From an uncultured Anaeroplasma sp. (GTDB taxonomy: Bacteria; Bacillota_I; Bacilli_A; Acholeplasmatales; Anaeroplasmataceae), in contig CANQDJ010000009.1 of NCBI GenBank assembly GCA_947592005.1, positions 1-39,747 of the forward strand: DNA of 39,747 nucleotides, written 5' to 3'. Positions 32,932-39,747 of the stretch are shown one piece after another. The notes below the pieces were generated by a model. It worked only from the letters and a program-made list of their open reading frames with translations, had not been told where the DNA came from and did not search any database. Position 1 is the first letter of the stretch. The number at the start of each line of letters is the position of its first letter. Position numbers and translations under genes: made by a program.

Positions 32932-34041
32932 TTAAAATAATTTCTTTATTTCGGCAGAGTCAATATGGGCCCCGATAACAACAATCTTTCCCATAGGTAT
33001 AGCAACAGTCTTATTTATTTCAACTTCTTCCGGAGTCAAATTGAACGCATACCATACATTATCCATACCTTGAACGATTCCCTTCGCTCTAACTATTTGA
33101 CCATATTCCCCAAAAGCCATTTTATTCAACAGAGCCTTTAACGCTTCTATATCATATTTTTTTACCGTTTCAATCCCCACACTAGTAAATACTTCATCTG
33201 CATGGTGGTGATGGTGATGTCCACATTCACATTCGTCATCATCATGGTGGTGATGTCCACATTCACATTCGTCATCGTCATGGTGGTGATGTCCACATTC
33301 ACATTCGTCATCGTCATGGTGGTGGTGTCCACACTCACATTCATCATCATCATGGTGGTGATGTCCACACTCGCATTCATCATCGTCATGGTGGTGATGT
33401 CCACATTCACATTCATCATCTTCTTTGTGAAGTTCGGCTAATAAATTAACATCAAACCCTTCGTATGCCTTTAATAATTCTTCATCTGCCAAATCCTTGA
33501 TAGGGGTGGTAACAATTACACAATTCGGATTATGTTTTCGTATAATTTCTACCGCACCTGTAACCATATCTTCTTTGGAAATATCTGTCCTACTTAAGAT
33601 TACCGTTTGAGCGTGTTCAATTTGATCAATGAAGAATTCCCCGAAATTTTTCTCATACATTTTCGCTTTTTTCGCATCAACCATACAAACCAAAGAATTG
33701 ATTCCATCTTCTAATCCGGCATCGATAACCGCCTTAACAATATCCGATAACTTCCCTACCCCGGACGGTTCAATCAAAATACGATCAGGATTAAACGTGT
33801 GTATCACTTCGTTTAAAGATTTAGAAAAATCTCCTACTAATGAACAACATATACAGCCCTGTGATAATTCTTTGATTTCAATCTTGGATTCGCTTAAAAA
33901 ATCTGTATCAACGGATACTTCTCCATATTCATTTTCTATTAATACAACCTTTTCTTTTGCCAAACTGGTTTTTAATAATCTTTGTATAAAAGTTGTTTTA
34001 CCAGCCCCTAAAAAGCCGGAAATAATATCAATTTTTACCAT
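32932..34041 (-). CDS. COG0523 (CobW-like) metal GTPase with His/Cys repeat
   Basis: 369-residue G3E GTPase of the family that inserts or moves zinc, cobalt or nickel. GFLGAGKTT Walker A at 9-17, ENEYGEVSVD, the metal-binding GCICC at 62-66, EPSGVGK and SRTD. Between residues about 210 and 281 it carries six tandem copies of a 12-residue unit (ECECGHHHHDDD), the last ending in a longer His run; this stretch should bind many metal ions. The CobW C-terminal domain follows, with VVIGAHID near the end. The ATG at 34041 has AGAAGG upstream and its own promoter. Zinc is the likeliest metal by family and by the zinc enzymes downstream, but the sequence alone does not fix it. Confidence 0.93.
   Translation of the reverse strand: MVKIDIISGFLGAGKTTFIQRLLKTSLAKEKVVLIENEYGEVSVDTDFLSESKIEIKELSQGCICCSLVGDFSKSLNEVIHTFNPDRILIEPSGVGKLSDIVKAVIDAGLEDGINSLVCMVDAKKAKMYEKNFGEFFIDQIEHAQTVILSRTDISKEDMVTGAVEIIRKHNPNCVIVTTPIKDLADEELLKAYEGFDVNLLAELHKEDDECECGHHHHDDDECECGHHHHDDDECECGHHHHDDDECECGHHHHDDDECECGHHHHDDDECECGHHHHHHADEVFTSVGIETVKKYDIEALKALLNKMAFGEYGQIVRAKGIVQGMDNVWYAFNLTPEEVEINKTVAIPMGKIVVIGAHIDSAEIKKLF
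33201..33422 (-). repeat. Six in-frame tandem repeats coding the His/Cys metal domain
   Basis: Five 36-base units starting at 33243, 33279, 33315, 33351 and 33387, plus a 42-base first unit at 33201 (by plus coordinates) that codes two extra His. Units differ mostly at synonymous positions (e.g. CAC/CAT variants), which suggests old duplication under coding selection rather than recent slippage. It lies inside the COG0523 GTPase gene. Confidence 0.95.
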
Positions 34042-34069
34042 AATTTTAAACCTTCTTTCATCTTTATAT

Positions 34070-34098
34070 ATTATATATCACTTTTATCAATTAAACAA
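34070..34098 (-). promoter_or_regulatory. Promoter of the GTPase operon
   Basis: Minus strand TTGTTT (34093-34098), 17-base spacer, TATAAT (34070-34075), 28 bases before the ATG. I did not find a convincing Zur-type palindrome nearby. Confidence 0.6.
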
Positions 34099-34142
34099 TC
34101 TTTTAATCGAAATTCTTATTTTAATTTTAAAAAAGTTAATTA

Positions 34143-34194
34143 TAAAAAACCCTACAAAGTAGAATCTCTTTTTATTTGTGTCTACTTTATAGGG
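34143..34194 (-). terminator. Terminator of the TIR-like/TPR gene
   Basis: Long stem CCCTATAAAGTAGA / TCTACTTTGTAGGG (14 bp, one G-U), 17-base loop, six T on the minus strand. It isolates this gene from the downstream GTPase operon. Confidence 0.87.
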
Positions 34195-34226
34195 TCTATT
34201 TATTTTAAATATACCTTATTCTCTTT

Positions 34227-35246
34227 CTATTCCGCAGTTTCTTCTGCTTCTCTTGCCTTTCTTTCTTCATACGCTTGTCGAAGCAACTTAATATTTCTTA
34301 AACATTCCGCAACCTTAGCCCCATCGCCAATCGCTTTATAATAATTCATTGCCGCAGCATAATTTCTTCTGGATAATAATTTATCCGCTTGATGTTTTAA
34401 CTTTTCTTTCGCTTGAGCCTTAGATTGTTCCGAAGTAGTAGATTGATTTAAAACCTCACAGTAAATATCATACGCTTCTCTTGTACGACGCATTTTAGAA
34501 TCATACGCCCAAGAAGTTTCATATAAATATCCTAAATTATATAAAGCATCCGGATTCCCGTATTCTATAGCCAATTTTAAATACTTTTCAGCAAATGCTA
34601 AATTCTTTGTTTGAGTATATAACCAACCTAAATTATTACAAATCTGTCCATTGGAGTCATTATCCGTAATCGGCAAACAAATAGAATAGTAATTGATTGC
34701 TTTATCACAATTCATTAATTGCGTATATGCGGAAGCAATCTTTTCTTTTACCGTTAAATCATTAATTTTAAATACTTTCAGCAATAAGCATAATGCCCAA
34801 ACATAATGTCCTCGATTATATAAATCCAACGCCTGTTGTTTTAACTTCTTACGATTAAACGGAGTAACGGAAATCTTATAACCACCAACCATAACACAAG
34901 AAATATCATTAGCCAAAGCCTCTAAAGGATATCCTTCCTTACATTCAATTTCATTGATATTATATCTATTTTGATAAGTAGACTTATGAATATAAACCGA
35001 TACAATTTGACATTTATTGCTTGCCCGAACTATTTCTCTTAAATAATCTCTATAATCAAAATCTTCTGATAAATGAAGAATAACCAAACAAGCACTATTC
35101 TTTAAATCATTTAATACTTTAGGATCTTTATATAATATTTTTTCATATAAATGTACATCAATATGTTTATCTTCTAATAATTCGGCAAGTTGCTTGGCCG
35201 TTTCTTCATCTTGTGGAAGATAAACCAAAGATATATAATTTTTCAT
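34227..35246 (-). CDS. TIR-like N-terminal domain with TPR/Sel1-like repeats
   Basis: 339 residues. Residues 1-95 have a TIR-like beta/alpha order: YISLVYLPQDEETAKQLAELL, then VHLYEKI, ACLVILHLSEDF, a helix YRDYLREIVRAS that holds a Glu where catalytic TIR proteins have one, and QIVSVYIHKS. The match is by pattern only. Residues about 135-320 form helical repeats (KIASAYTQLMNCDKAINYYSI, CNNLGWLYTQTKNLAFAEKYLKLAIEYG, DALYNLGYLYE), and a Glu-rich tail ends the protein. Has its own promoter, a possible cre site and its own terminator. NAD hydrolysis or signalling is possible; a plain scaffold is equally possible. Confidence 0.72.
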   Translation of the reverse strand: MKNYISLVYLPQDEETAKQLAELLEDKHIDVHLYEKILYKDPKVLNDLKNSACLVILHLSEDFDYRDYLREIVRASNKCQIVSVYIHKSTYQNRYNINEIECKEGYPLEALANDISCVMVGGYKISVTPFNRKKLKQQALDLYNRGHYVWALCLLLKVFKINDLTVKEKIASAYTQLMNCDKAINYYSICLPITDNDSNGQICNNLGWLYTQTKNLAFAEKYLKLAIEYGNPDALYNLGYLYETSWAYDSKMRRTREAYDIYCEVLNQSTTSEQSKAQAKEKLKHQADKLLSRRNYAAAMNYYKAIGDGAKVAECLRNIKLLRQAYEERKAREAEETAE

Positions 35247-35275
35247 AATTTAAGCCTCCTATGTTCCCCAAAAAA

Positions 35276-35289
35276 TATAAACGCTTACA
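35276..35289 (-). promoter_or_regulatory. Possible cre (CcpA) site in the leader of the TIR-like gene
   Basis: Minus strand TGTAAGCGTTTATA agrees with the consensus TGWAANCGNTNWCA at all but one specified position. It lies about 12 bases after the -10, where CcpA would block transcription. Confidence 0.45.
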
Positions 35290-35300
35290 CACTTTATTAC

Positions 35301-35330
35301 ATTATATCACACTTTATGTTTTTTATGCAA
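35301..35330 (-). promoter_or_regulatory. Promoter of the TIR-like gene
   Basis: Minus strand TTGCAT (35325-35330), 18-base spacer, TATAAT with extended TG (35301-35306); about 55 bases of leader before the start codon with AGGAGG. Confidence 0.76.
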
Positions 35331-35369
35331 CCGTTTTCATAAGAAAAGTTCTACAAATTACGATAAAAT

Positions 35370-36737
35370 TTATAGTTCTTCCGGTTCTTCTTTCTTTTCC
35401 GTATTCGGAGTTTTAAACAAAAAATAGAATATAAAAGGCAAACTAATCATTCCCGATAGAAAATCAGAAACAGGCTGAGCCCACAAAATTCCATCTAATT
35501 TCCATAAAAAAGAAAATAATACCAACACAGGAATAAAAACCAATCCAGATCGCAACAATGCTAAAAACGATGCAATACCCGCTTTACGAATACTTTGATA
35601 CAGCATATTTACAGAAACCGAAAGTGGCAAAAACAAAACACCAATAGAGGCAATCCTCAGTCCGATTTTACCGATATCGACCACTGTTTGTTCTTTCTGA
35701 AAAATACGTATAATAACCGTCGGCATACAAATACCGAATAAAGACAATAATCCAACCAATACCGCCGAAAATCCCAAAGTAAAAACAAGACCTTTCTTTA
35801 CTCTCGTATATTCTTGGGCTTGATAATTAAAGGAGGCAACCGGTTGAAATCCTTGCCCAATTCCCAAACCGACACACATAATGAAGGAGGAAAACCGATT
35901 GATGACGCTAATAGCCGCAATCGCCGCATCGCCGAATGGTTTAGCCAAATTATTTAAAACACCATTGGATATGGAGGTTAACCCTTGACGAATAAAAGAA
36001 GGGAATCCAACTCGAATGATATTCCAATAATCCGTTATATCTCGACTCATCGCTTTAATAGAAATCGTGCTTTGTGCCATTTTCAAATAGAAAAAAATTA
36101 ATATAAAGAAACTAATAATTTGAGAAATAGCCGTAGACATACCCGCTCCAAATACTCCCAAATACATATGTTCAATAAAAATATAATCCATAAATATATT
36201 TAATAATCCGCCCGCACCTAAACCAATCATAGCATATAATGCTTTTCCTTCATACCGCAAATTATTGTTTAAAATCAAAGAACAAACCATAAAAGGACAA
36301 GATATCAGTACCCATAATCCATAATCCTTTGCGTAAGGTAATATCGTTTCCGTACTACCCAATAATCGCATAAAAGGGGATAAAAAAATAAGCCCGAACG
36401 CCATTAAAATCGTTCCCGCGACTGCCCCGACAAAAAAAGCAGTCGAAACGTATTTCGTCGCTTGTTTCGCATCTTTTTCCGCCAAACATTTCGCAACAAA
36501 CGTTCCGGATCCATGTCCCAACATAAATGCGAGTGCTTGAATGATGCATTGCAAAGTAAAAAGAATCCCTGTTGCCCCTTGTGCACTTTCTCCAAGCGTT
36601 CCGACAAAATATGTATCCGCCAAATTATATATACTTGTAATTAACATTGAAATTGTCGTTGGTATTCCCAAAACGACTATCAATTTAGACACTGGAGTTT
36701 CCGTCATTTTTTTATAATATGCTTCCGAGTTTTCCAT
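35370..36737 (-). CDS. MATE family efflux transporter (second copy)
   Basis: 455 residues, twelve predicted membrane segments in two halves (KLIVVLGIPTTISMLITSIYNLADTYFVGTLG; IIRVGFPSFIRQGLTSISNGVLNNL). Half two begins with the FPS/R-Q-G pattern common in the Bacillota MepA/NorM-like group. It is distinct in sequence from the MATE at 26 kb, so not a recent duplicate. Likely a Na+- or H+-coupled exporter; the substrate is unknown. The ATG at 36737 has AGGAAGTG upstream. Confidence 0.94.
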   Translation of the reverse strand: MENSEAYYKKMTETPVSKLIVVLGIPTTISMLITSIYNLADTYFVGTLGESAQGATGILFTLQCIIQALAFMLGHGSGTFVAKCLAEKDAKQATKYVSTAFFVGAVAGTILMAFGLIFLSPFMRLLGSTETILPYAKDYGLWVLISCPFMVCSLILNNNLRYEGKALYAMIGLGAGGLLNIFMDYIFIEHMYLGVFGAGMSTAISQIISFFILIFFYLKMAQSTISIKAMSRDITDYWNIIRVGFPSFIRQGLTSISNGVLNNLAKPFGDAAIAAISVINRFSSFIMCVGLGIGQGFQPVASFNYQAQEYTRVKKGLVFTLGFSAVLVGLLSLFGICMPTVIIRIFQKEQTVVDIGKIGLRIASIGVLFLPLSVSVNMLYQSIRKAGIASFLALLRSGLVFIPVLVLFSFLWKLDGILWAQPVSDFLSGMISLPFIFYFLFKTPNTEKKEEPEEL

Positions 36738-36758
36738 ATAATCACTTCCTAAATTAGT

Positions 36759-36764
36759 ATTATA
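36759..36764 (-). promoter_or_regulatory. -10 element of the second MATE gene
   Basis: TGATATAAT (extended -10) on the minus strand, 21 bases before the ATG; the -35 is weak. Confidence 0.45.
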
Positions 36765-36784
36765 TCATACTATCCAACGAAAAG

Positions 36785-36815
36785 AAAATAAGCCAACTTA
36801 ATTTTGTTGACTTAT
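36785..36815 (-). terminator. Terminator overlapping the stop of the ABC permease gene
   Basis: Minus strand ATAAGTCAAC / GTTGGCTTAT stem (one G-U), with the TAA stop at 36798-36800 in the loop, then TTTTCTTTT. Confidence 0.72.
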
Positions 36816-37580
36816 CTTTTTTTGATAAACATTTTGACAATATGAATAAATTCTCGCAATACCCTTTGGCAATAATTCTAATAAAATAACCAATATCACC
36901 ATAATAATACTATACGCATATACAGCGGTGTAATCCAATAAATTAACCGAAGGCATTATCATAGAACCCAAAGTATTTCTGATTCCCGCCAAATATTCTG
37001 CCATAATAATAACTTTTATTCCCATTCCCACCGCCGAGATAAACGCAGTTTTAATATAGGATAAAATCAAAGGAATATGGACACGAAGTATAACTTTTAA
37101 CGATAAATTACTATTCAACTTCCATACGTCCATAAAAGCAGAATCCAAACTTAAAATCCCTTGACAAAATCCTTCATAAATCAAAGGAATAAGCATAATA
37201 CTACAGACATAATACGGTGTTTTCGCAAACCCGCATAATATCATAAAAATCACCAAAGAACTTGCCAAAGGAATACTTCTTAAAATTGTTATCCATGGTT
37301 TTAAAAATATACGAACATAAGGAAATACTCCTGCCAATATACCGAAAATCATACCGATTGCGAAACTAATCACCAAAGAAATAACTAAATTTTTTAAAGT
37401 CATTCCGATATAAAGATATGTCTTACCGGTGCCCAATAATTTAAAAAATCGTTTTATGATTTGCCAAACGGAAGGTAATAAGATTTCATTATGAATAATA
37501 AACCCGATTACCTGAATCATAAATATAAATAATAAGACAGAAACAAAATAAATACTGTATTTTATAATCGATTTACGCAT
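36798..37580 (-). CDS. ABC importer permease (NitT/TauT-like)
   Basis: 260 residues, about six transmembrane spans, of the SsuC/TauC-type BPD_transp_1 family: N-terminal span at 10-30, then LKNLVISLVISFAIGMIFGILAGVFPYVRIFLKPWITILRSIPLASSLVIFMILCGF. The EAA-type loop is in the GFCQGILSLDSAFMDVWKLNSNLSLKVILRVHIPLILSYIKTAFISAVGMGIKVIIMAEYLAG region. It overlaps the lipoprotein gene by 8 bases. No ATP-binding subunit is encoded next to it, which is unusual for an importer; the ATPase may be elsewhere. Substrate unknown. Confidence 0.87.
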   Translation of the reverse strand: MRKSIIKYSIYFVSVLLFIFMIQVIGFIIHNEILLPSVWQIIKRFFKLLGTGKTYLYIGMTLKNLVISLVISFAIGMIFGILAGVFPYVRIFLKPWITILRSIPLASSLVIFMILCGFAKTPYYVCSIMLIPLIYEGFCQGILSLDSAFMDVWKLNSNLSLKVILRVHIPLILSYIKTAFISAVGMGIKVIIMAEYLAGIRNTLGSMIMPSVNLLDYTAVYAYSIIMVILVILLELLPKGIARIYSYCQNVYQKKISQQN

Positions 37581-38517
37581 AATAGAATTCGTCTACGGGA
37601 TTCGCTCCGCCAAACAATTTAGGTTGAATGGCTACCATTTTTTCAATATCACTCTTGGCAGTCATCGCTTTGACATATTGAATATTGGAATTCGGAATCG
37701 CTGCCTCTAATACTTTCGCATTCGCAAACAATCCCAATTCAACCGCATATTCACTTACTTCTTTTGTATCTTCTTTTGTTTCCCTGCAGGATTCTTCCAA
37801 ATCCTTTAAAAATTCACGGACCACCTTTTTATGATCAACTATAGTATCCACATTGATAAAACAACCGGCTTGCGGATAAGAATTGCTTCCACTTACTTCT
37901 TTATATAAATCTTGAACGGAAATAGATTGAATATTTTGTTTTTGCATTTTAGCGGCAGATAAAGAAGGCTCGGCAATTAAAACAACCGCATTGGCATCAC
38001 TTACTAATTTTTGACTCGTCAATGATGTATCAGCAACATAAGCAGGATTTGCCGTAATATTTTTATTTTTCAAAATATATTGAACAACCACATCATTGAT
38101 TGTCCCTTCCCCAAAAAACGTAACATTCTCCCCTTTTAAATCATCTATAGTAAAATTTTCTTTTTGAGAAGCAAAAAATAAATTACCCCAAGTAATTACA
38201 GAGGCCAAAACATAATTAGGAGATTTGGTATAAAGTGTGGCCCCTAAATTAATGGGAGCGATAATCACATCAACATCTTTGGCAACAAATGATGCTTGTA
38301 ATGCCTGTGGTGTCTTATTAAATTCGAAAGAATATTCTTCCGCATCGGTATGTGCCATATCGGCAAGTGCCACTCCCGGGGCTCCATTGGGAGATATAAT
38401 CGATAATCGATAGTCGTCTTTTTCTTCTTTTTTACAAGAAGTAAAACAAACACAAATTATTAAAAATAACATACATAATAAAATCTTTTTCATACTTTTA
38501 TATATAATAGATTCCAT
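37573..38517 (-). CDS. ABC importer substrate-binding lipoprotein
   Basis: 314 residues from the first ATG, or 306 from a second ATG at 38493. A lipoprotein signal follows: KKILLCMLFLIICVCFTSC, with the lipobox Cys at about 28. The mature part is a periplasmic-binding fold of the SsuA/NMT1-like type: LSIISPNGAPGVALADMA, KDVDVIIAPINLGATLY and GENVTFFGEGTINDVVVQYIL. The start is uncertain: neither ATG has a strong ribosome site, while a GAGGTG lies further upstream in front of a three-codon ORF that ends in TAA in the same frame. Paired with the overlapping permease. Confidence 0.88.
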   Translation of the reverse strand: MESIIYKSMKKILLCMLFLIICVCFTSCKKEEKDDYRLSIISPNGAPGVALADMAHTDAEEYSFEFNKTPQALQASFVAKDVDVIIAPINLGATLYTKSPNYVLASVITWGNLFFASQKENFTIDDLKGENVTFFGEGTINDVVVQYILKNKNITANPAYVADTSLTSQKLVSDANAVVLIAEPSLSAAKMQKQNIQSISVQDLYKEVSGSNSYPQAGCFINVDTIVDHKKVVREFLKDLEESCRETKEDTKEVSEYAVELGLFANAKVLEAAIPNSNIQYVKAMTAKSDIEKMVAIQPKLFGGANPVDEFYYA

Positions 38518-38556
38518 CTTTTACCAATCCATTATACTTTTATTCACCTCACATTT

Positions 38557-38587
38557 ATTATACACGATATAAAAAAAAATAATGTAA
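38557..38587 (-). promoter_or_regulatory. Promoter of the ABC importer lipoprotein gene
   Basis: Minus strand TATAAT (38557-38562). The best -35 is TTACAT (38582-38587) at 19 bases, so it is imperfect. A GAGGTG site follows six bases after the -10. Confidence 0.5.
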
Positions 38588-38598
38588 GAAATCTTACA
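38583..38598. promoter_or_regulatory. Palindrome between divergent promoters
   Basis: TGTAAGA-AA-TCTTACA: 7-base perfect arms with a 2-base centre. It overlaps the -35 regions of both the ABC lipoprotein gene (-) and the TrmH-family gene (+), the position expected of an operator. Confidence 0.45.
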
Positions 38599-38617
38599 CT
38601 ATGAAATAATTCTATGA

Positions 38618-38623
38618 TATAAT
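38618..38623 (+). promoter_or_regulatory. -10 element of the TrmH-family gene
   Basis: TGATATAAT (extended -10), 16 bases before the ATG at 38640, with GGTGAT between them. The open reading frame's first ATG overlaps this hexamer and is therefore not the start. Confidence 0.55.
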
Positions 38624-38639
38624 GTTTTCGGTGATACTG

Positions 38640-39425
38640 ATGCAAAGAATTTCAAAGACACATGATGCATATAAAAAAATGAAAAATTATATAAAAACAA
38701 ATCTCTATCCGAATATAACCGTAACAGATGATTTACAAATCCTTTCTTTAGCCGTTCAATCAAATTTAAGTATTGATTTGCTTTTATATTCCTATGAACA
38801 GACTTATCAAAAAGACACTTCTATTTTATTAAACACTCTCAAAACCAAAGCCAAAGAATGGTATGAAATATCCGATTCCACTTATCAAAGCCTTGCTATG
38901 AAAGAAAATCATGCCGGAATTATCGCAGGCATCGAATTACCGAAATACACTTTAAATGACTTCAATAACAAATCTTTTCTTTTTATATTGGATTCCTTAG
39001 AAATACCGGGAAATATCGGAACAATTTTAAGAACTTTGGAAGCCACTACCGTAGACGGAATAATTTTAGTAAACAGTAAATCCAAATTACATAATCCCAA
39101 ACTTACTCAAGCATCAAGAGGCTGTAATTTATTACTACCGATTTTAGAATCCACCTATGAAGAAACACTTTCTTTTTTACTAAACCAAAACTTTACAATT
39201 TATTTAGGAGAACCCAAATTGGGAAACGATTACCAATCGTATGATTATCAAGGAAAAATAGCCATTGTTGTCGGAAATGAGCGATTTGGCATTCAAAAAG
39301 ATTGGTATAATCATTCCCATCAAAAAGTATATATACCAATGGAAACAGAATTAAATAGTTTAAATGTAGGCGTTGCCGCTTCTATATTGGCTTATGAAGC
39401 CTATATGAAAAGAAAAAATAAATAA
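38640..39425 (+). CDS. TrmH-family RNA 2'-O-methyltransferase
   Basis: SpoU/TrmH-class SPOUT methyltransferase acting on rRNA or tRNA ribose. 261 residues. The N-terminal ~100 residues form a substrate-binding region, then the three SpoU motifs: LDSLEIPGNIGTILRT, AIVVGNERFGIQKDW and VYIPMETELNSLNVGVAASILAYEA. The ATG at 38640 has GGTGAT five bases upstream. The target nucleotide cannot be told from the sequence; YsgA/RlmB-like roles are candidates. It ends before a strong terminator. Confidence 0.9.
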   Translation: MQRISKTHDAYKKMKNYIKTNLYPNITVTDDLQILSLAVQSNLSIDLLLYSYEQTYQKDTSILLNTLKTKAKEWYEISDSTYQSLAMKENHAGIIAGIELPKYTLNDFNNKSFLFILDSLEIPGNIGTILRTLEATTVDGIILVNSKSKLHNPKLTQASRGCNLLLPILESTYEETLSFLLNQNFTIYLGEPKLGNDYQSYDYQGKIAIVVGNERFGIQKDWYNHSHQKVYIPMETELNSLNVGVAASILAYEAYMKRKNK

Positions 39426-39436
39426 AAAAACGACAA

Positions 39437-39467
39437 AAAAGGAACGGTCTACTCGTTCCTTTTCTAA
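39437..39467. terminator. Terminator after the TrmH-family gene
   Basis: Perfect 10-bp stem AAAAGGAACG / CGTTCCTTTT with a 7-base loop. A and T runs on both sides let it act also for the tRNA-Glu transcript coming from the right. Confidence 0.87.
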
Positions 39468-39523
39468 AATATATATTACAACCGTAAAATGGGTAAAAAT
39501 AAGGTTGCAATAGGGGTATCTTT

Positions 39524-39599
39524 TGGTGACCCGTACGGGGTTCGAACCCATAAATGCATGCGTGAAAGGCATGTGTGTTAACCGTTTCACCAACGGGCC
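39524..39599 (-). tRNA. tRNA-Glu (anticodon TTC)
   Basis: 76 bases including an encoded CCA. Acceptor stem GGCCCGT / ACGGGTC (one G-U), D arm with GGTTAAC, anticodon stem CATGC/GCATG around loop CTTTCAC (anticodon TTC, reads GAA and GAG), and T arm TGGGTTCGAACCCC with the invariant GTTCGA. The gene closely follows the usual Bacillota tRNA-Glu. Confidence 0.96.
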
Positions 39600-39637
39600 A
39601 TGTATAAAATAAATGAGTCTTTGGCTCAGCATTAAGC

Positions 39638-39666
39638 ATTATATCAAAACATAATATTCTTGTCAA
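39638..39666 (-). promoter_or_regulatory. Consensus promoter of tRNA-Glu
   Basis: Minus strand TTGACA (39661-39666), exact 17-base spacer, TATAAT (39638-39643), about 38 bases before the tRNA. The remaining right edge (39667-39747) holds no gene I can support. Confidence 0.93.
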
Positions 39667-39747
39667 GGTGTTTTTTAATTTGAGTTCCCCGTTTTTTTCA
39701 CTGAGATGAAAGGAAAAAGAAAAAAATAAGAAAAAACAGCCTAAAAG

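Noticed and set aside
33201-33422. Regular 36-base spacing resembling a CRISPR array
   Set aside because: The units are contiguous without unique spacers and code a continuous His/Cys peptide in frame with the GTPase gene.
33162-33441. Reading frames on both strands made of Met/Val/Thr repeats opposite the His repeat
   Set aside because: They are by-products of the 36-base repeat read in other frames; only the GTPase frame continues into conserved domains on both sides.
34042-34226. Zur-box before the metal GTPase operon
   Set aside because: I looked for an AAATCGTAAT-type inverted repeat and found no convincing palindrome, only AT-rich sequence.
39667-39747. Possible gene start at the right edge
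   Set aside because: Only A/T-rich sequence and short frames; the purine-rich end resembles part of a terminator from an adjacent gene outside the window.

Overview
This is an AT-rich bacterial chromosome segment of about 39.7 kb, densely packed, with almost everything on the minus strand. Only ispG, one MATE transporter and a TrmH-family methyltransferase lie on the plus strand. UGA is used as a stop (rsmE, the GDSL hydrolase) and Trp is read as UGG, so the code is not the Mycoplasma one. Several things point to a gut-associated, anaerobic or microaerophilic member of the Bacillota (Bacilli/Erysipelotrichia-like): HrcA/CIRCE heat-shock control, sigma-A type promoters with strong Shine-Dalgarno sites, a class B penicillin-binding protein, the MEP-pathway enzyme IspG, a bile salt hydrolase, a superoxide reductase and a GH95 fucosidase. 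The exact genus cannot be fixed from the sequence alone. I see no insertion sequence, prophage or CRISPR array, and no gene-free stretch over 300 bases.

Layout. 1-4.1 kb: 5' end of glnS, then an overlapping tRNA-modification operon (tsaE, tsaB, double-GNAT RimI-like, ybaK-like, tsaD). 4.1-8 kb: an HD-GYP protein with a helical N-terminal region and a two-gene ABC exporter. 8-11.2 kb: a class B PBP with a C-terminal PASTA-like domain, a small unknown protein and a GDSL esterase. 11.2-16.4 kb: rpsU, then mtaB-rsmE-membrane protein, then the GH95 enzyme. 16.4-21.1 kb: hrcA-grpE-dnaK-dnaJ behind a near-perfect promoter flanked by two CIRCE-like operators. 21.1-25.3 kb: asnA, a metallo-beta-lactamase-fold hydrolase, rpmG, ispG (+) and a GGDEF protein. 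25.3-29.4 kb: an unknown helical protein divergent from a MATE pump, superoxide reductase, a membrane protein and bile salt hydrolase. 29.4-34.1 kb: the most unusual block, five same-strand genes: a His/Cys-repeat G3E GTPase, a second G3E-like GTPase with a TIGR03943-like tail, a zinc-dependent macrodomain, a class M sirtuin (SirTM) and a DUF1848 protein with a CX3CX2C motif. 34.2-39.7 kb: a TIR-like/TPR protein, a second MATE pump, an ABC permease and lipoprotein pair without an ATPase, a TrmH-family methyltransferase (+) and tRNA-Glu.

How it fits together. The tsa genes make t6A37 on tRNA, and MtaB can convert it to ms2t6A. The SirTM and zinc-macrodomain pair is the known writer/eraser pair for reversible protein ADP-ribosylation. 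Here it sits directly downstream of two metal-handling GTPases and is translationally coupled to DUF1848 instead of the lipoylation genes described for the pathogen operons. A recurring feature is very compact promoters: at least six genes have the -10 hexamer only 15-20 bases from the start codon, with a GGTG-type Shine-Dalgarno directly after it.
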